Shown here piece by piece: positions 33,901 to 42,321 of a stretch of DNA of 62,556 bases. The notes beneath the pieces were generated by a model, which saw nothing but the letters and a program-made list of their open reading frames with translations, had not been told where the DNA came from and made no database searches. Origin of the DNA: Mesostigma viride (lineage: Eukaryota; Streptophyta; Mesostigmatophyceae; Mesostigmatales; Mesostigmataceae); assembly GCA_009746045.1 (NCBI GenBank), contig RPFO01000808.1, forward strand, positions 42,501 to 105,056, in the 5' to 3' direction. Numbering within the stretch: position 1 is the first letter of the stretch; each line of letters starts with the position of its first letter. A program made the translations under genes and the position numbers.

Positions 33901-35730
33901 TCTGGCCGCCTGCTGGGCAACCCCCACAACAACGGCTCACTGGACGGCTCCCGGAACGCGCCACCAAACTTGCAACGGAACAGCTCGGCGCCAGCATTAC
34001 AACTCACGTCATGGGGCGCGCCAGCTGGTAGCGGCGCATCGGCGGCTGACGCCGTAGTCACCATCGCGCCACACAGCGTGCTGCCAAGTGTCCGCTCACG
34101 GTCGGTTGGGGGAAGCCTGGACCAGCTGCGGGGTCAGACCAGCAGCACCACCAAGCCGCAGGGGTATTCCGCCCCTGGGCCATCAACAACTACGAAATCA
34201 TCCCATCCTCTCTCCCCATCACCATCCCTCAGCCCCACGGTGACACCCCCTGCGGCCACCAGCCCGGCGTCTGGCTTACCCCCAGCCTCTGCTGGTCTGA
34301 TGCACATGAGCAGTGATGGGGATGACCCTCGGGGCTTTAACGCAGCTGGCGCAGAGCTTGGCTTCTACAGCTCGAATGCGAGCGTCTCCAGCCCCGGGGC
34401 CAGCCCGCTGTCCGCCAACACATTCGCAGGTGGCGCCAGCACATCGGTCCCGTTCTCTGTTGGATGGCCCGGTCCTTCCCAGGATCCAGACAGCGTGCAT
34501 TCTAATAAAAACCCTAGGGAAGGCGGCCCCGCTGCGGCGACCCAGGGAGCTGACGTGGATGCATCCCAGGGACCTAAGCATCCAGGGGGTACTAGTATCG
34601 TCCCACCAGGGGCCTACGCCATCGAACCCGATGGGTACGCCGCCTACGACAGCCGCGGCGGCACGTTCAAGCCGCGGGTCTCCATGCCCTCCCCCCTGGC
34701 GTCCCAGGGAGGAAATCCACCCACCAGCGCGGATCCTGTGGCACTGGCCATCTCTGTGCTGGCGCCAGGGTTTGCCGACAAGCCGCCCGCGCCCTTCCTG
34801 GTGCCAGGTGTCCCTCCCGCAACCGTTCCGGCGCAGGCTCAGGGGCCGCCTGAGGACGAGGGCCGTCGCGGGTCTCGCGACCACACCAGCAAGCTGGCGC
34901 CGGAGAACCTCCACGCGAGGCTGAACAACAGCGGTCGAGCAGATCCCCCATCGAGGCAGGTGAACTCGGGAGGGGACCACCCAGTGGGCACGGAGCGGAT
35001 GACCCGCGGAGCGAGCACAGTGGGAGCGGACCACCCCGCGTGGCTGGGTGCGGGCGCCAGCATGGCCGCGGACGCGCCGGCAGACGGTGCGCAAGGGTCC
35101 AACCCGCAGGCGGCGCGCCTTGTACGTACGACAGCTTTAGCAGCAGTGGGGGCTGGCGCGGCAGCACCAGACGGCACGCTGGCACAGGCAGTGCGTAACA
35201 AGCTCGCGGCCGGTGCAAACGATGGCGTCGTGCCGGCGGCAGGGCCAAGGGATGGTGGCACCCGGGCGGGCAGGGAGGACGTCCAGGTGGGTCCCAGGGA
35301 CCGCGACGACGCTGGATCGAGCGATGACGAGGCGCTAATTATGAGCGCGTACAGTTTCGGGGAGCCAGGGTCTCTACCTGCGGACGCCCAGGAGGGAGGC
35401 GGCCCAGGGGCGGGGGGCGGGGGGGTACTTATCCAGGTGGCCGGCCCCAACAGGGCAAGGCCACCGATGCCCCTTCGGACGAGGGGGCCGTCGGCATCTC
35501 GTTTTGGGACGTGCGCTGATTCTCGGCCGCCCCTGCCCGGGTGCTCTCCCAGGGGGGGGCTTCAGAGGAGCCATTCATGGATAATTGTTCTTGTATGGAT
35601 TGATTGCAAGGCAGCGTCCGGCGTGGCACTGTTTCTGTACTGCTATAATATGGAGATTGGTCACCGCCGCAAGCTGCTCAACGGTGGCCTGTATTTTAGA
35701 ATCACCAGGGCTTTCTTGGTCGCTACTTAA
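12991..35730 (+). CDS. Leishmanolysin-like (M8) membrane protein, catalytic site degenerate, giant cytoplasmic tail
   Basis: Sixteen exons: 12991-13141, 13830-14000, 14717-14872, 15439-15517, 17245-17402, 18102-18236, 18767-18834, 19753-19927, 21073-21200, 22020-22121, 22713-23011, 25702-25763, 27065-27280, 27898-28094, 30275-30540, 31022-35730. All junctions are GT-AG and every phase agrees, giving about 2350 residues. The ectodomain follows leishmanolysin order: DADLLLLVFAK, C-rich DPLTDRPIGA, QEVMRILGLSPSLFPYW (HExxH position), LVTPTAVAAARENMGC, PGHLASRL (third zinc-ligand position), ISLSLLADTGWYEVD, GAGCYRRRC, then an EGF-like segment, a helical domain, one membrane span and a Ser-rich tail. 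Both histidines of HExxH are replaced, so hydrolysis is unlikely; an adhesion or receptor role is inferred. The 5' end is open: no signal peptide or certain start is visible, and the first exon boundary is tentative. Confidence 0.85.
14357..14438 (+). repeat. Two-copy 41-bp repeat in intron 2
   Basis: AGTAAAGCAACAGTC... and AGTAAAGCAAGAGTG... both run into CGGACGCCAGACCCAGATG. The rest of intron 2 (14001-14716) holds no gene. Confidence 0.85.
14855..14985 (+). repeat. Exon 3 donor duplicated in intron 3
   Basis: The exon end and donor GGTGCCACCAGGATCCAG|GTACG recur at 14954-14975 as GGCGCCACCAGGATATAG GTACG. The copy carries a usable-looking donor. Confidence 0.8.
15010..15095 (+). repeat. 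Two-copy 47-bp repeat in intron 3
   Basis: TCGTCCCCGTTCTTTTTTAG with the following AAACAACTTCCCCTCACC occurs twice in tandem. Confidence 0.85.
15439..15517 (+). CDS. Exon 4: degenerate M8 active-site exon
   Basis: The exon encodes VNVILQEVMRILGLSPSLF and the next few residues. In active leishmanolysins this position reads HExxH followed by LGF(S), with the two histidines binding zinc and the glutamate polarising water. Here the first His is Gln (codon at 15454-15456) and the second is Arg (15466-15468), while Glu stays. The flanking family residues are well kept, so the alignment is firm. The exon end and its donor are the template of the 59-bp repeat that fills the next intron. Confidence 0.88.
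15501..16000 (+). repeat. 59-bp minisatellite made from the exon 4 end and its donor
   Basis: Starts at 15501, 15560, 15619, 15678, 15737, 15796, 15855 and 15914, then a decayed copy at 15973. The first unit is the real exon end (CTGGCGGAACACGACCG) plus donor GTGGGT. All eight full units keep the same donor. The unit is not a multiple of three, so each alternative donor would change the downstream frame. Confidence 0.93.
16001..17244 (-). other. Rest of intron 4, with a SINE-like tRNA-related stretch at about 16200-16320
   Basis: On the minus strand, 16320-16215 reads through GGCGCCTAGGC, CCTCACC...GTGAGG, then GGTTCCGGGTTCGGGCC (B-box-like) and ends in an unbroken run of nine T. This is the layout of a tRNA-derived SINE or pol III pseudogene. 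The remainder (16330-17030) looks like old inserted sequence without a readable product. Confidence 0.4.
17671..17870 (+). repeat. (GCGG)n tract passing into GGCA-rich sequence, intron 5
   Basis: About 110 bp of near-pure GGGC repeats are followed by imperfect CAGG repeats. The G-runs are short but dense. ORFs called here are repeat artefacts. Confidence 0.9.
18220..18475 (+). repeat. Exon 6 donor and decayed copies in intron 6
   Basis: The exon end GACGTGCTG|GTGAGT (18228-18242) is echoed at about 18313-18329 (GACACGCTGGTGAGT), 18396-18411 (TACGTGCTGGTGAGT), 18428-18440 (TGTGCTGGTAAAT) and 18458-18471 (TGTGCTGGTAAGT). Confidence 0.75.
18800..18960 (+). repeat. Exon 7 end and donor duplicated in intron 7
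   Basis: The coding end ATCTCCCTTTCCTTG...GACACCGGGTG|GTGAGTGAAGG recurs at about 18910-18955 as ATCTCCCTTTCCTGG...GACACCGGGTGGTGAGTGAAGG, about 110 bp downstream. The copy would encode almost the same peptide. Confidence 0.85.
19145..19355 (+). repeat. 20-bp tandem repeat in intron 7
   Basis: About ten copies of TTGAGTTCATACGAGGCCTA with few changes. Confidence 0.93.
20570..20935 (+). repeat. Diverged direct repeats in intron 8
   Basis: GCGCCCTTGAGGGTGCGTAT occurs twice (about 20606 and 20678) within units of about 70 bp. GATGGATGACT-type repeats follow at 20840-20930. No gene is visible elsewhere in intron 8 (19928-21072). Confidence 0.7.
21190..21550 (+). repeat. Exon 9 donor and decayed copies, period about 75-95 bp
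   Basis: The exon end GTCCAGGA|GTGAGTGG with GCCTCAAGTCCTGG recurs at about 21268 (GTCCAGGAGTGAGTGG), 21352 (GTCCAGGAACAAGTGG), 21447 (CAAGGAGTGAGGGG) and 21531 (ACAGGAGTTCTGTC), increasingly decayed with distance from the exon. Confidence 0.8.
21694..21880 (+). repeat. 65-bp repeat, three copies, in intron 9
   Basis: Copies start at 21694, 21759 and 21824 (TGCCAGAAGTTCATGAGCCT). Each holds an acceptor-like GCCAG, ten open codons (KFMSLKSIYV) and a donor-like GTGAG. A skipped or alternative mini-exon is possible, but the phase with exon 10 was not needed for the model. Confidence 0.85.
22594..22735 (+). repeat. Exon 11 acceptor duplicated upstream in intron 10
   Basis: CGGCCATCTTTCTACTGCAG followed by CTGCTTTGGGGATGG (22600-22634) is a copy of the true junction TGGCCATCTTCGAACTGCAG followed by CTGTTTTGAGGACGG (22693-22727). 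Confidence 0.85.
23040..23225 (+). repeat. 16-bp tandem repeat in intron 11
   Basis: About eleven copies of AAGTCCATTCTCTATC, starting about 30 bp after the exon 11 donor. Confidence 0.92.
23226..25701 (-). other. Rest of intron 11: inserted, decayed mobile-element-like sequence
   Basis: A strong hairpin, GTCCGGGGGGG...CCCCCCCGGAC, lies at about 23607-23637. On the minus strand 24570-24000 has broken open readings (KATLCQHANAATEKEAVSSD) of unknown family. GC-rich short inverted repeats with TCCGGAC cores follow at 24960-25050. Nothing here is recognisable as an exon of the host gene. Confidence 0.35.
25702..25763 (+). CDS. Exon 12: EGF-like segment
   Basis: Joined to the end of exon 11 (CPDDCNGNG) it reads GECFNETCYCLPGFAGPSC, the CxxxxCxC...GF.G..C pattern of an EGF-like module. 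Leishmanolysin-like proteins of algae and protists often carry such a module just after the protease domain. Confidence 0.85.
25764..27064 (+). other. Intron 12: no gene seen
   Basis: No ORF, repeat array or mobile-element end could be supported in these 1.3 kb. Confidence 0.5.
27065..28094 (+). CDS. Exons 13-14: Cys-rich stalk and juxtamembrane helical domain
   Basis: Exon 13 (27065-27280) has four cysteines in 20 residues, then a Gly run and ALFLESGQWTQFL. Exon 14 (27898-28094) continues ELFRGALRGAALGVGSARV and ends AALERAATEFQTRIR. The alternation of a helix, a V-x-V-type strand and a second helix next to the membrane resembles SEA-like or related juxtamembrane folds, but there is no specific motif to name it. 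Confidence 0.6.
27240..27430 (+). repeat. Exon 13 end duplicated in intron 13
   Basis: TCTGGCCAGTGGACGCAGTT (exon, 27258-27277) recurs at 27399-27418 as GCTGGCCAGTGGACACGTTT, with GTGGGT changed to GATGGT. Confidence 0.7.
27750..27920 (+). repeat. Exon 14 acceptor duplicated upstream, plus a 43-bp direct repeat
   Basis: GCGCCCAGGAGCTGTTCCGC (27749-27768) precedes the true junction CTGCGCAG|GAGCTGTTCCGC (27890-27909). Between them ACCCACGCAATACTACTGTA with its following bases occurs twice in tandem. Confidence 0.85.
28074..28250 (+). repeat. Exon 14 donor and two copies in intron 14
   Basis: GAGTTCCAGACAAGGATCAG|GTGAG (exon end) is repeated exactly at about 28173-28197 and in decayed form at 28223-28242 (GAACAAGGATCATCTGAGGG). 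Confidence 0.9.
28566..28825 (+). repeat. 40-bp tandem repeat in intron 14
   Basis: About six and a half copies of a unit beginning ATTTGTTGACGGACACTTAC and ending AACAGCTGGCT. Confidence 0.93.
28826..30274 (+). other. Rest of intron 14: no gene seen
   Basis: The sequence has no readable domain. Short similar phrases (GTTCAAGGTTC near 29286 and 29766) hint at old duplications. Confidence 0.4.
30275..30540 (+). CDS. Exon 15: transmembrane segment
   Basis: After a Pro/Ala stalk it encodes a hydrophobic stretch of about 23 residues (TAIAILLVSGIVIGATLAVL, then VWL), the only strong span in the ectodomain-tail reading. The next exon opens with Cys and many Arg, Lys and His residues (CYLRHSTRQ), fitting a type I protein with a cytoplasmic C-terminus. 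The exon ends in phase 1 and exon 16 begins with the two bases that complete the codon. Confidence 0.88.
30541..31021 (+). other. Intron 15 with AT-rich short repeats
   Basis: At 30570-30715 there are imperfect repeats of ATACAGT/ATAGTATACTAAATA type, followed by a C-rich tract leading to the acceptor at 31019-31021. Confidence 0.7.
31022..35730 (+). CDS. Exon 16: giant Ser/Gly/Pro-rich cytoplasmic tail
   Basis: A single exon of 4.7 kb encodes about 1500-1570 residues of low-complexity sequence with Ser, Gly, Pro, Ala and Arg dominating. There is an Asn/Ser/Thr patch near 31980-32060 and many RSxS-type strings (RSASN, RSVSE) that look like kinase or 14-3-3 sites. No catalytic domain is recognisable. 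The last part is uncertain. The open frame ends at 35730, but its final 70-odd residues look like untranslated sequence. Another frame entered near the G-run at 35419-35425 ends in an acidic GAVGISFWDVR and a stop at 35519. One base more or less in that run would decide it. Confidence 0.8.
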
Positions 35731-35748
35731 AGTTTTCCTTTGCTATCC

Positions 35749-35753
35749 TGTAA
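35749..35753 (+). terminator. TGTAA polyadenylation motif
   Basis: CCTGTAACATG lies 19 bp after the stop at 35730, or 230 bp after the alternative stop at 35519. TGTAA is the usual poly(A) signal of chlorophyte nuclear genes. Confidence 0.6.
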
Positions 35754-36180
35754 CATGCTATTTTAGGCAGGGGCGCCTGCTACATATGCAGGGGGTCCTG
35801 CTTGTATCTTGGTTTTTGGCACTTGACACGTAGAAACAAAGCCAGGTTGTGTTTGCACGTGTCAGGAGGACACATTGATAGAATTTTGTTGTTGTGATTG
35901 CTATTGTCATGAGTTTAGCGTGGCAAGTAGACAGGCAGGTTAGACCAGATATCACTATTGTGTAGATTCTAATCCTGCTAGGCCTGTGCCTAACTGGATC
36001 GTTACCGGAATTTTGAGCGCTGAGGGCTTGTGGCTGAGTGTGCGGGCTCGCTTTGTGCCTAATAGCACGTGATGTGCATGTGCTCAGGTCTGCCAATCCA
36101 ACACTGCTGCCCAGCTCTCCCACCATGCTTGTAAGTCTACAGCTTCTTGCTTTGAATGGTCATTGTAGATGTGCCATTAA
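35754..36180. other. Intergenic sequence downstream of the leishmanolysin-like gene
   Basis: Beyond the poly(A) motif no feature could be supported. Confidence 0.5.
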
Positions 36181-37879
36181 CCCCTAAATGGTCTGGCTGC
36201 CGATTTTCCGCCTAAAACTGAGTTACAGCCGACACGTCGGCCCCTTCTCGGGGGACCAAATGCCGCGAAAACTATTGAGAATTAGGAAAAGTTTAGCTGA
36301 GAAGATCGAAAGTTTATAATTTTCCTCACAGCATGGTACTAGGGTTTGCATACTTCTGACAAAGTTATAGAGGTGTTCTGGTCGGTCAAAGTACAAGGGG
36401 TCAGGGTACTTTTTCGCGTACAACGTGCATTCCGGAAAACGACGACCTGGCCATGGCGGCTTGCGCCCACGCATGGCATTTACGTTTGCGTTCGAATTTT
36501 CTGGCCAAACTTAAGATATTGATTTTATACGTCCTAAAGATGATACAGGTCAATTTTTGGTTCGCGGGAATGCCATTTGATAGGTTTCGGCAGCGTTCTT
36601 GCTGGAAAAAACTGCGATCAGGCCGGACGATAGAAACGTTGACAGCAATACCTTTCCGGCGTATTTTAAAGGATATATTGGTTTCTTTGTACTTTTTATG
36701 ATACATAGTAGTCGTAAACGTGCAAGGGTGGCCAGAAATCGCCGAATCCAGCGACCATGCTGCACAACTTTGGTGTGCCGAAATGCCCCATTTTGCGGCC
36801 ACCGCCTGGGCCAAGGTAACGCCATCCATGCCTGGTAAAGCTTAAGCATCGTTTTCCTATCGATGTTTGACGTTTATATATACGTTCTAGCTTGTGTAGC
36901 ACATTCTTTTTGCATTATTCATGCTCTTTCTTGACCCTGGCCTGGCCCCTTTCTAAAACACCCTTCTTAGATGCTTCCATCAGTCAGTTGACCTGCCACA
37001 GGGTGATGGTGATAAGTTTTAGAGGCTGTATGGGTTTGAATACCTCCATATATGTTTGTTATACATTTCCCACACACATATTGCATGAGTGTGAGGCAGT
37101 TGGCTGGTCTCTGTGGCATCATCAAGCATGTAACCGGTGAGTAGAAGCTTCCCATTGTCAGCATGTGCCACCAGGTGTGCTGGCCATCACCTGGCAAGCT
37201 ATAGCAGCTTAGGCCTAGTTTATCCTTGCTAGGGCAAGCTGAAATAGGCTTAAAATCACTAGTTTGTTGGTGGCTGCCTCCTAGAATGCATGCCTTGCGT
37301 AGGGTATCCGTACCACGTTACCTACGTGCATGGACAAGGTGGCACCTGCACATAGGTGCCATGTAAGGGCAGTGTGATGATGCAGTTATGTTTCCCCATC
37401 ATTGTGGAAGGGAAATGTATTGTGTGGCATGGTTGGGGGCCATATTAGTAGGTATTAGTAGGTAGTATGCCCACTCCTACCCCCTTGGTTGCTTTTTACC
37501 AACGGTACCCCTATGGGCTGTACTGGGTGTAACTGCTGGTATACCCACCCAAATGATGACCCCAATGGCTCAAACTGTTCAGCAACTAATTTTTTATCAT
37601 CCCTGAAGTGGTAGGTGCCTAGCTCTTACAACATAATTCAAAATGCACATTCTACCAAAAATGAAAACGCTCGTCTTGACCCCCCTAACTTTGACGGCAG
37701 TTATACATGGCCTAACCTGCATATATGTAAGGTTGTGATATACCAACCCGAAGGGCAACTCATGGACATGCTTGGCCCCCAAGGACAGCCATTGGATATG
37801 GGTGGGTTGGATGGCATCTGGTTTGCAAAATTGTGAAGTTACAGCCGATGCATCGGCAGTATTTCTGCCCATTTAGGGG
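36181..37879. mobile_element. piggyBac-like non-autonomous or decayed element
   Basis: CCCCTAAATGG at 36181 and CCATTTAGGGG at 37869 are perfect 11-bp inverted ends, each flanked by TTAA (36177-36180 and 37880-37883). TTAA target choice and ends starting CCC are the marks of piggyBac elements. Inside each end is a GTTACAGCCGA motif that forms a small palindrome (GCCGACACGTCGGC; GCCGATGCATCGGC). Broken ORFs occur on the minus strand at 36223-36849, but no DDE transposase could be recognised. Confidence 0.65.
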
Positions 37880-37883
37880 TTAA

Positions 37884-39038
37884 CAGAATAGGAAAGATGT
37901 GCAGTGCGGTCAAATTTGACAACTGTGTTGCTAATCATGACTACATGTAAACGTTGCTTGTTGAGACAGGTTGAGATCGTAGGTAGGACCAGTACTGAGA
38001 ATGATTACTTAATCAATTAATTCATTTACACGTAACTGTGTCACGTGAGCACAAGTCCTCAGGGAAATGAATATGGGATGGGGTGGATGGATGTACAGTA
38101 GCCATATCTAGTTCGATCCTATAGCTACAGGGATGCGGGCCCACCACCGGCCGACGGTATCGCTATGCATGCCAAACTTGGTCACACGCGCAGAGGCCCC
38201 ACCAACTGGGAGGTGGTGTCCGTCATTACTGTCTGCCACCTATCTATACGCGTCATCTGCCGCCATATTACAGACAAACCAATAGGTTACCGCTGTGAGC
38301 CCGCCCCATCGAGGGTAGCACATGTCAATGCCTAGTCGATCGCGGAAAGTCCACGGAGGGCGGCACGGCCGGCGCGCGCAGCCTGGGGCATGCCACGTGA
38401 GCTGAGCGGGCCCGGGAGCTCTGCGGGCTTGGTGCCACCTAGTCTGTCTGAGGTGTCTACCTGATCTGTGCGGGCCGGGTGCCCAGCTATGCCCAGGCGC
38501 CTGTGCCTAAGAATGTGGGAAACATACCGTACATCAGCTTACAAATCCTCATTGTCAATGTGTGCACAAACCAAAGGGACTGATAATAAGTGTCTTGCGC
38601 AGCATCTTGGTGATGGTGCCGTGGAGTCGTTTCTCCAGCTCCTGCGTCAGCGTCCACATCTCGGCACATTGGGCATTCGAGTGACTATGCTATGCGAAAA
38701 TGGCTGACGGTGATCGGGCTGACGGCGGAGTTCGGATCTTTTGCGTCTTCGAGCCCCAAATTCCGCCAGATCACTTGCATTCGATGCGCCTTTTAAAGAC
38801 GCACTAGCCAGCTTCATCGGTCAAGGCTGAAACGCAGTATAGACAAATCTACACGTAAGCCAGCCATAATTTCAATGCACAAGGATACACATTTCCATCA
38901 CCATTCATCTTCATCATCCTGAACGACTCGAACACGCGGACAAGATAACGGCAGGCTCGAGCTACCATGGTCCGGATTCTCCCGATTTCTGGCCTGCGCT
39001 GGTTGTCTCCTTGAAAGTTACGCCCGTGACAAGCAGCT
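37884..39038. other. Intergenic sequence, nothing recognised
   Basis: No coherent ORF, terminal repeat or array was found in this stretch. Confidence 0.5.
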
Positions 39039-40420
39039 ATGACGACTCCGAAAGCCAAACGAGGGCTGCAAAAGGAGCTGGCACAGCTTCCCAGCGCCCA
39101 GCCCAACCCTCTCGCCCTCGCCATTGCCCAGCAGCCTTGCTTACCCGCCAAACCATTGCCAAGCGCCTCGCCTGAGCCCAAGAAACCCTGCCACGATCGC
39201 AAATGGAGCCATTTCCTCCCCGGCGACTCTCGCTTCTCCTTCATCGAGTGGCAAGAATTGTCGCCGCAGGAATGCACCGAGATTCTCCAGTTCCTCGAAC
39301 AGGAACGGAAGCTCTTTCATGCCCCAGAAGGGGGCGGCTATCGACTACAATGGAGACATGTCTTGGCTCTATGCTTTCGACGATGTACACCAACGCCTGA
39401 TTATCTTGACTAGCCAATTCCAGATCCGCCTCGGCGACATCACCGGAACGCTCCACACCCCAGCCCCCGTGCAGCAGGCCGCATCGGCTCCCTCCCAGCT
39501 GCAAGGATGACCTCCGCGCAGTGTTGGAGGAGCATGTGACCTGGCCGCTGGCCAAGCAGCTAACATCGCTACACACCACGCTCAACACCGTGGAGGCCCG
39601 GGTCTCCAATGTGGAAACGGCAAGCTAGTCCACAAGCTCCAACCTCAGCTTGACACGGTGCTGCACACCGGGGCGCAGGCATCTGAGACGCACGCTGCAC
39701 TTGTCTCTCGCCTTAACCAGGTGGAGGGCAAGTGCGGCGCGGTGCTCATGAAGAAGCTTGAAGCCATCACCGCCCACACCGAGGCCCTGGCCACACAGGT
39801 GCCAAAGATAGCGGAGCAGACGGCTACCATCGCATCCCAGCCACCCCAGCAGGATGCTGGCGACCTCCCGCCGCTCTCCTACGCGGACCTGCTGCGCTCA
39901 GCGACCGCCTCAACCACAGACGCCATCGCCACGAAGCTCCAGGCCGGGAGCTGGAGGACCACCGCCAGACCAAGCAACGGGAGGCTACCGACCGCGCTCG
40001 CCGCGAGTGCCGAGTGGTGCTGCGTCGTTTCCCCCAGAAGCCAGGTGAGACATCAACCTCCCTTGCCGACGAGCTCAAGAACCAGCTCCTTACCCTCGTG
40101 GGCCAGTGGTATAGGTGAGGTAGAACTGCGTGGGTGCCACCGCCTTCCCCACTCACGGGACAAGGCGGCTCCCCCACCAGTCCTGCTCACCTTCCTCTCC
40201 CCTGAGGACAAGCAGCGATTCCTCTCTCGGCGCAAGCGGTTGCACGATCGACCTCACCTGCCGGACGCTGGACGACGACCTGACCCCCGCGCAGCAGCAG
40301 CAGCGCCGCGACCTGCGGCCTGAATACCTCCGGCACAAGCAGGACCCCCAGAAGCCCAAGGTGTACATACTGTATGGGCGGGGACCTGATGATCAACCAC
40401 AAGATGTGGTCGCTCCCTGA
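39039..40420 (+). pseudogene. L1-like retrotransposon ORF1, degenerate
   Basis: The reading passes through several frames. An N-terminal region (MTTPKAKRGLQKELAQLP) leads to a helical, heptad-like stretch (39500-39900) typical of the ORF1 coiled coil. Then come VVLRRFPQKPGETSTSLADE (about 40010-40070), LTFLSPEDKQRFLSRRKRL (about 40188-40242) and DDDLTPAQQQQRRDLRPEY (about 40270-40330). That order resembles the RNA-binding and C-terminal domains of L1-type ORF1 proteins in green algae. At least three frame breaks and a stop make this copy non-functional. ORF2 is missing downstream. Confidence 0.6.
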
Positions 40421-40792
40421 GGGCTAGAATAGCCCTAGCTTGAACCATTGGTAGTCACTGCCGCCATGGCAGCCATGCCTACTAAGCCTGTTTGCCTAGC
40501 CTAGCCATCACACCTAGTCACGTGCCCCGCTAACGCACGGTACACAACCAGCCATAGCCTTAGCTTAGCCTTTGTACAGTTATGCTACGTCCTGGCTATG
40601 ATCAGATTACTTGCCCACGCTCCTTGTTATATGATATGCTCACATGGGTCTTATTGCAGCCACCGCATTTGCCGGATCGTTTATCGTGTCCGATTGCACA
40701 GCCGTGGCATGCCTCAGGCATGAAGGAGAAAGGGGGTCTCTTCTGTTGATGGTCCTTTCTTCTGTTGTGCACACACAGGGATTAAAAGCACT

Positions 40793-40845
40793 CTGGTGCT
40801 CCGTGACTCCCCAACGGGAGCACCAGTTTAATTAATTAATTAATC
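40793..40845 (+). other. LINE 3' end: hairpin and (TTAA)n tail
   Basis: A 10-bp stem, CTGGTGCTCC with GGAGCACCAG (40793-40802 and 40817-40826), is followed directly by TTTAATTAATTAATTAAT. A 3' stem-loop plus a short tandem tail is how several LINE families end, so this probably marks the 3' terminus of the element whose ORF1 starts at 39039. Confidence 0.55.
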
Positions 40846-42321
40846 TCGGCGCTGTAGGTCAGGATCGTCAGAATGACGACCTTAAAAGAGGTCGCCCTTG
40901 ACCATCCAAAGCAGGGCGGGGTTCAGTGCTCCGCCAGCGACGGTGCTCGTGGAGCTGCGCCCACGCCATGCCGATTAAAGTTTATTGTAGCATATAATTA
41001 TAGCATGACTCCGTTGGGAGATCATGTAGCACATATTCCCGTGCTGGATGGATGGAGGTGGGCGAAGCCGCGAAACCGAACTAGTCTAACTCTAAGCTAA
41101 TCTATCTATAAAAAACTCTAACTAACTCAGTAATCTACTCAGCAAAGTGCCCCAAGTTCCTCTTGGGGGGGGGGGGGCGTTGCACACAGGGGCTGGCGGG
41201 TGAGCCTGGACAATCGTCTTCTGGACACCTCTTCTTGTTCTGCATAGCAGTCCAAGCAAGAGAGAGGGAGTGAATGCGATGTTCAAACGGGGCTGGGACC
41301 ACTATAGGTGACAGTCTGTCAGCCAGGAATGTCAGCTGTGGGTAGGTCATGGCATGCTTACCCATCTTTTTAGGAATGTCCTTGGGGCCAGGCCAGGTCA
41401 GGATATTATGCCGCCCTGGCTGGCCAAGCCGCTGCCGGCCAGACCGAGGTCGGTGTCTACCTGACTCAGTGCGAGCAAGATTTTTACATCCGGCGGACTG
41501 CCGGCTGCAAAAGACCTACACCTGATCCACGACTGGATGTCGTGGACGGTGGTCGGCTGAACTAATCAGAACTCGTATTCCTGGAACAGAATACTCATAC
41601 AAATATCACGTCGTTCTGCATCCGGATATTGACATGTAGCTTTTATCGACCAGAACCAGAATCCATGTTAAATCCTAGTCCGCGGGCCTTGCCCCCGGGG
41701 GCCTCGGAATGTAGACGTGAGTCACTTTATGCCATTGCAATTAAACGAGAGAGGATAGGTAAACAAAACACCAACACCTATATGCCCGCCGTCGTGCACC
41801 GTTGGAAGACGATGCACAACGTGAGCATGCATGATGCATAATAGATGATCGACCCACAACCGGCCCAACAACGACACTCCCGATCGTGGACTGTTTCGGA
41901 ATAGCAGTGGGTTGAAAACCACTCACAATCGTGGACTGTTTCGGAATAGCAGTGGGTTGAAACCCACTCTCCCGACTAGCCACGAATGATAAAACACTGG
42001 AATGTGTTGTAAACCTGAAAGTCACCGGACTAGCTACGAATGGGCGTACACTGGAAAATGCCCTGGACTAAGGCTCAGCCCACCACGTGGCTCGGCCTAG
42101 CTAGCCGGCGCTACACAACAGCGCCGGGCCCTGACCTATACACATAATGTGCCATTAAAAGCAACGTAGGTCAACCCCTTGGAAAAAGGGTGCGTAACTA
42201 GCTACACAAATCTGACGACAGCATATTGTTACGGCCAATATGCATGTCCACGCACTAACGAACCCTAAATAAACAGGCTTGGACGTAACAAAGATGTCCT
42301 ACGAATGCTATCCTACACTGT
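40846..42321. other. Intergenic sequence with a small direct repeat
   Basis: CGTGGACTGTTTCGGAATAG and the following AGTGGGTTGAAA occur twice (about 41884 and 41933). A run of 12 G lies near 41166. No gene was recognised. Confidence 0.5.
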
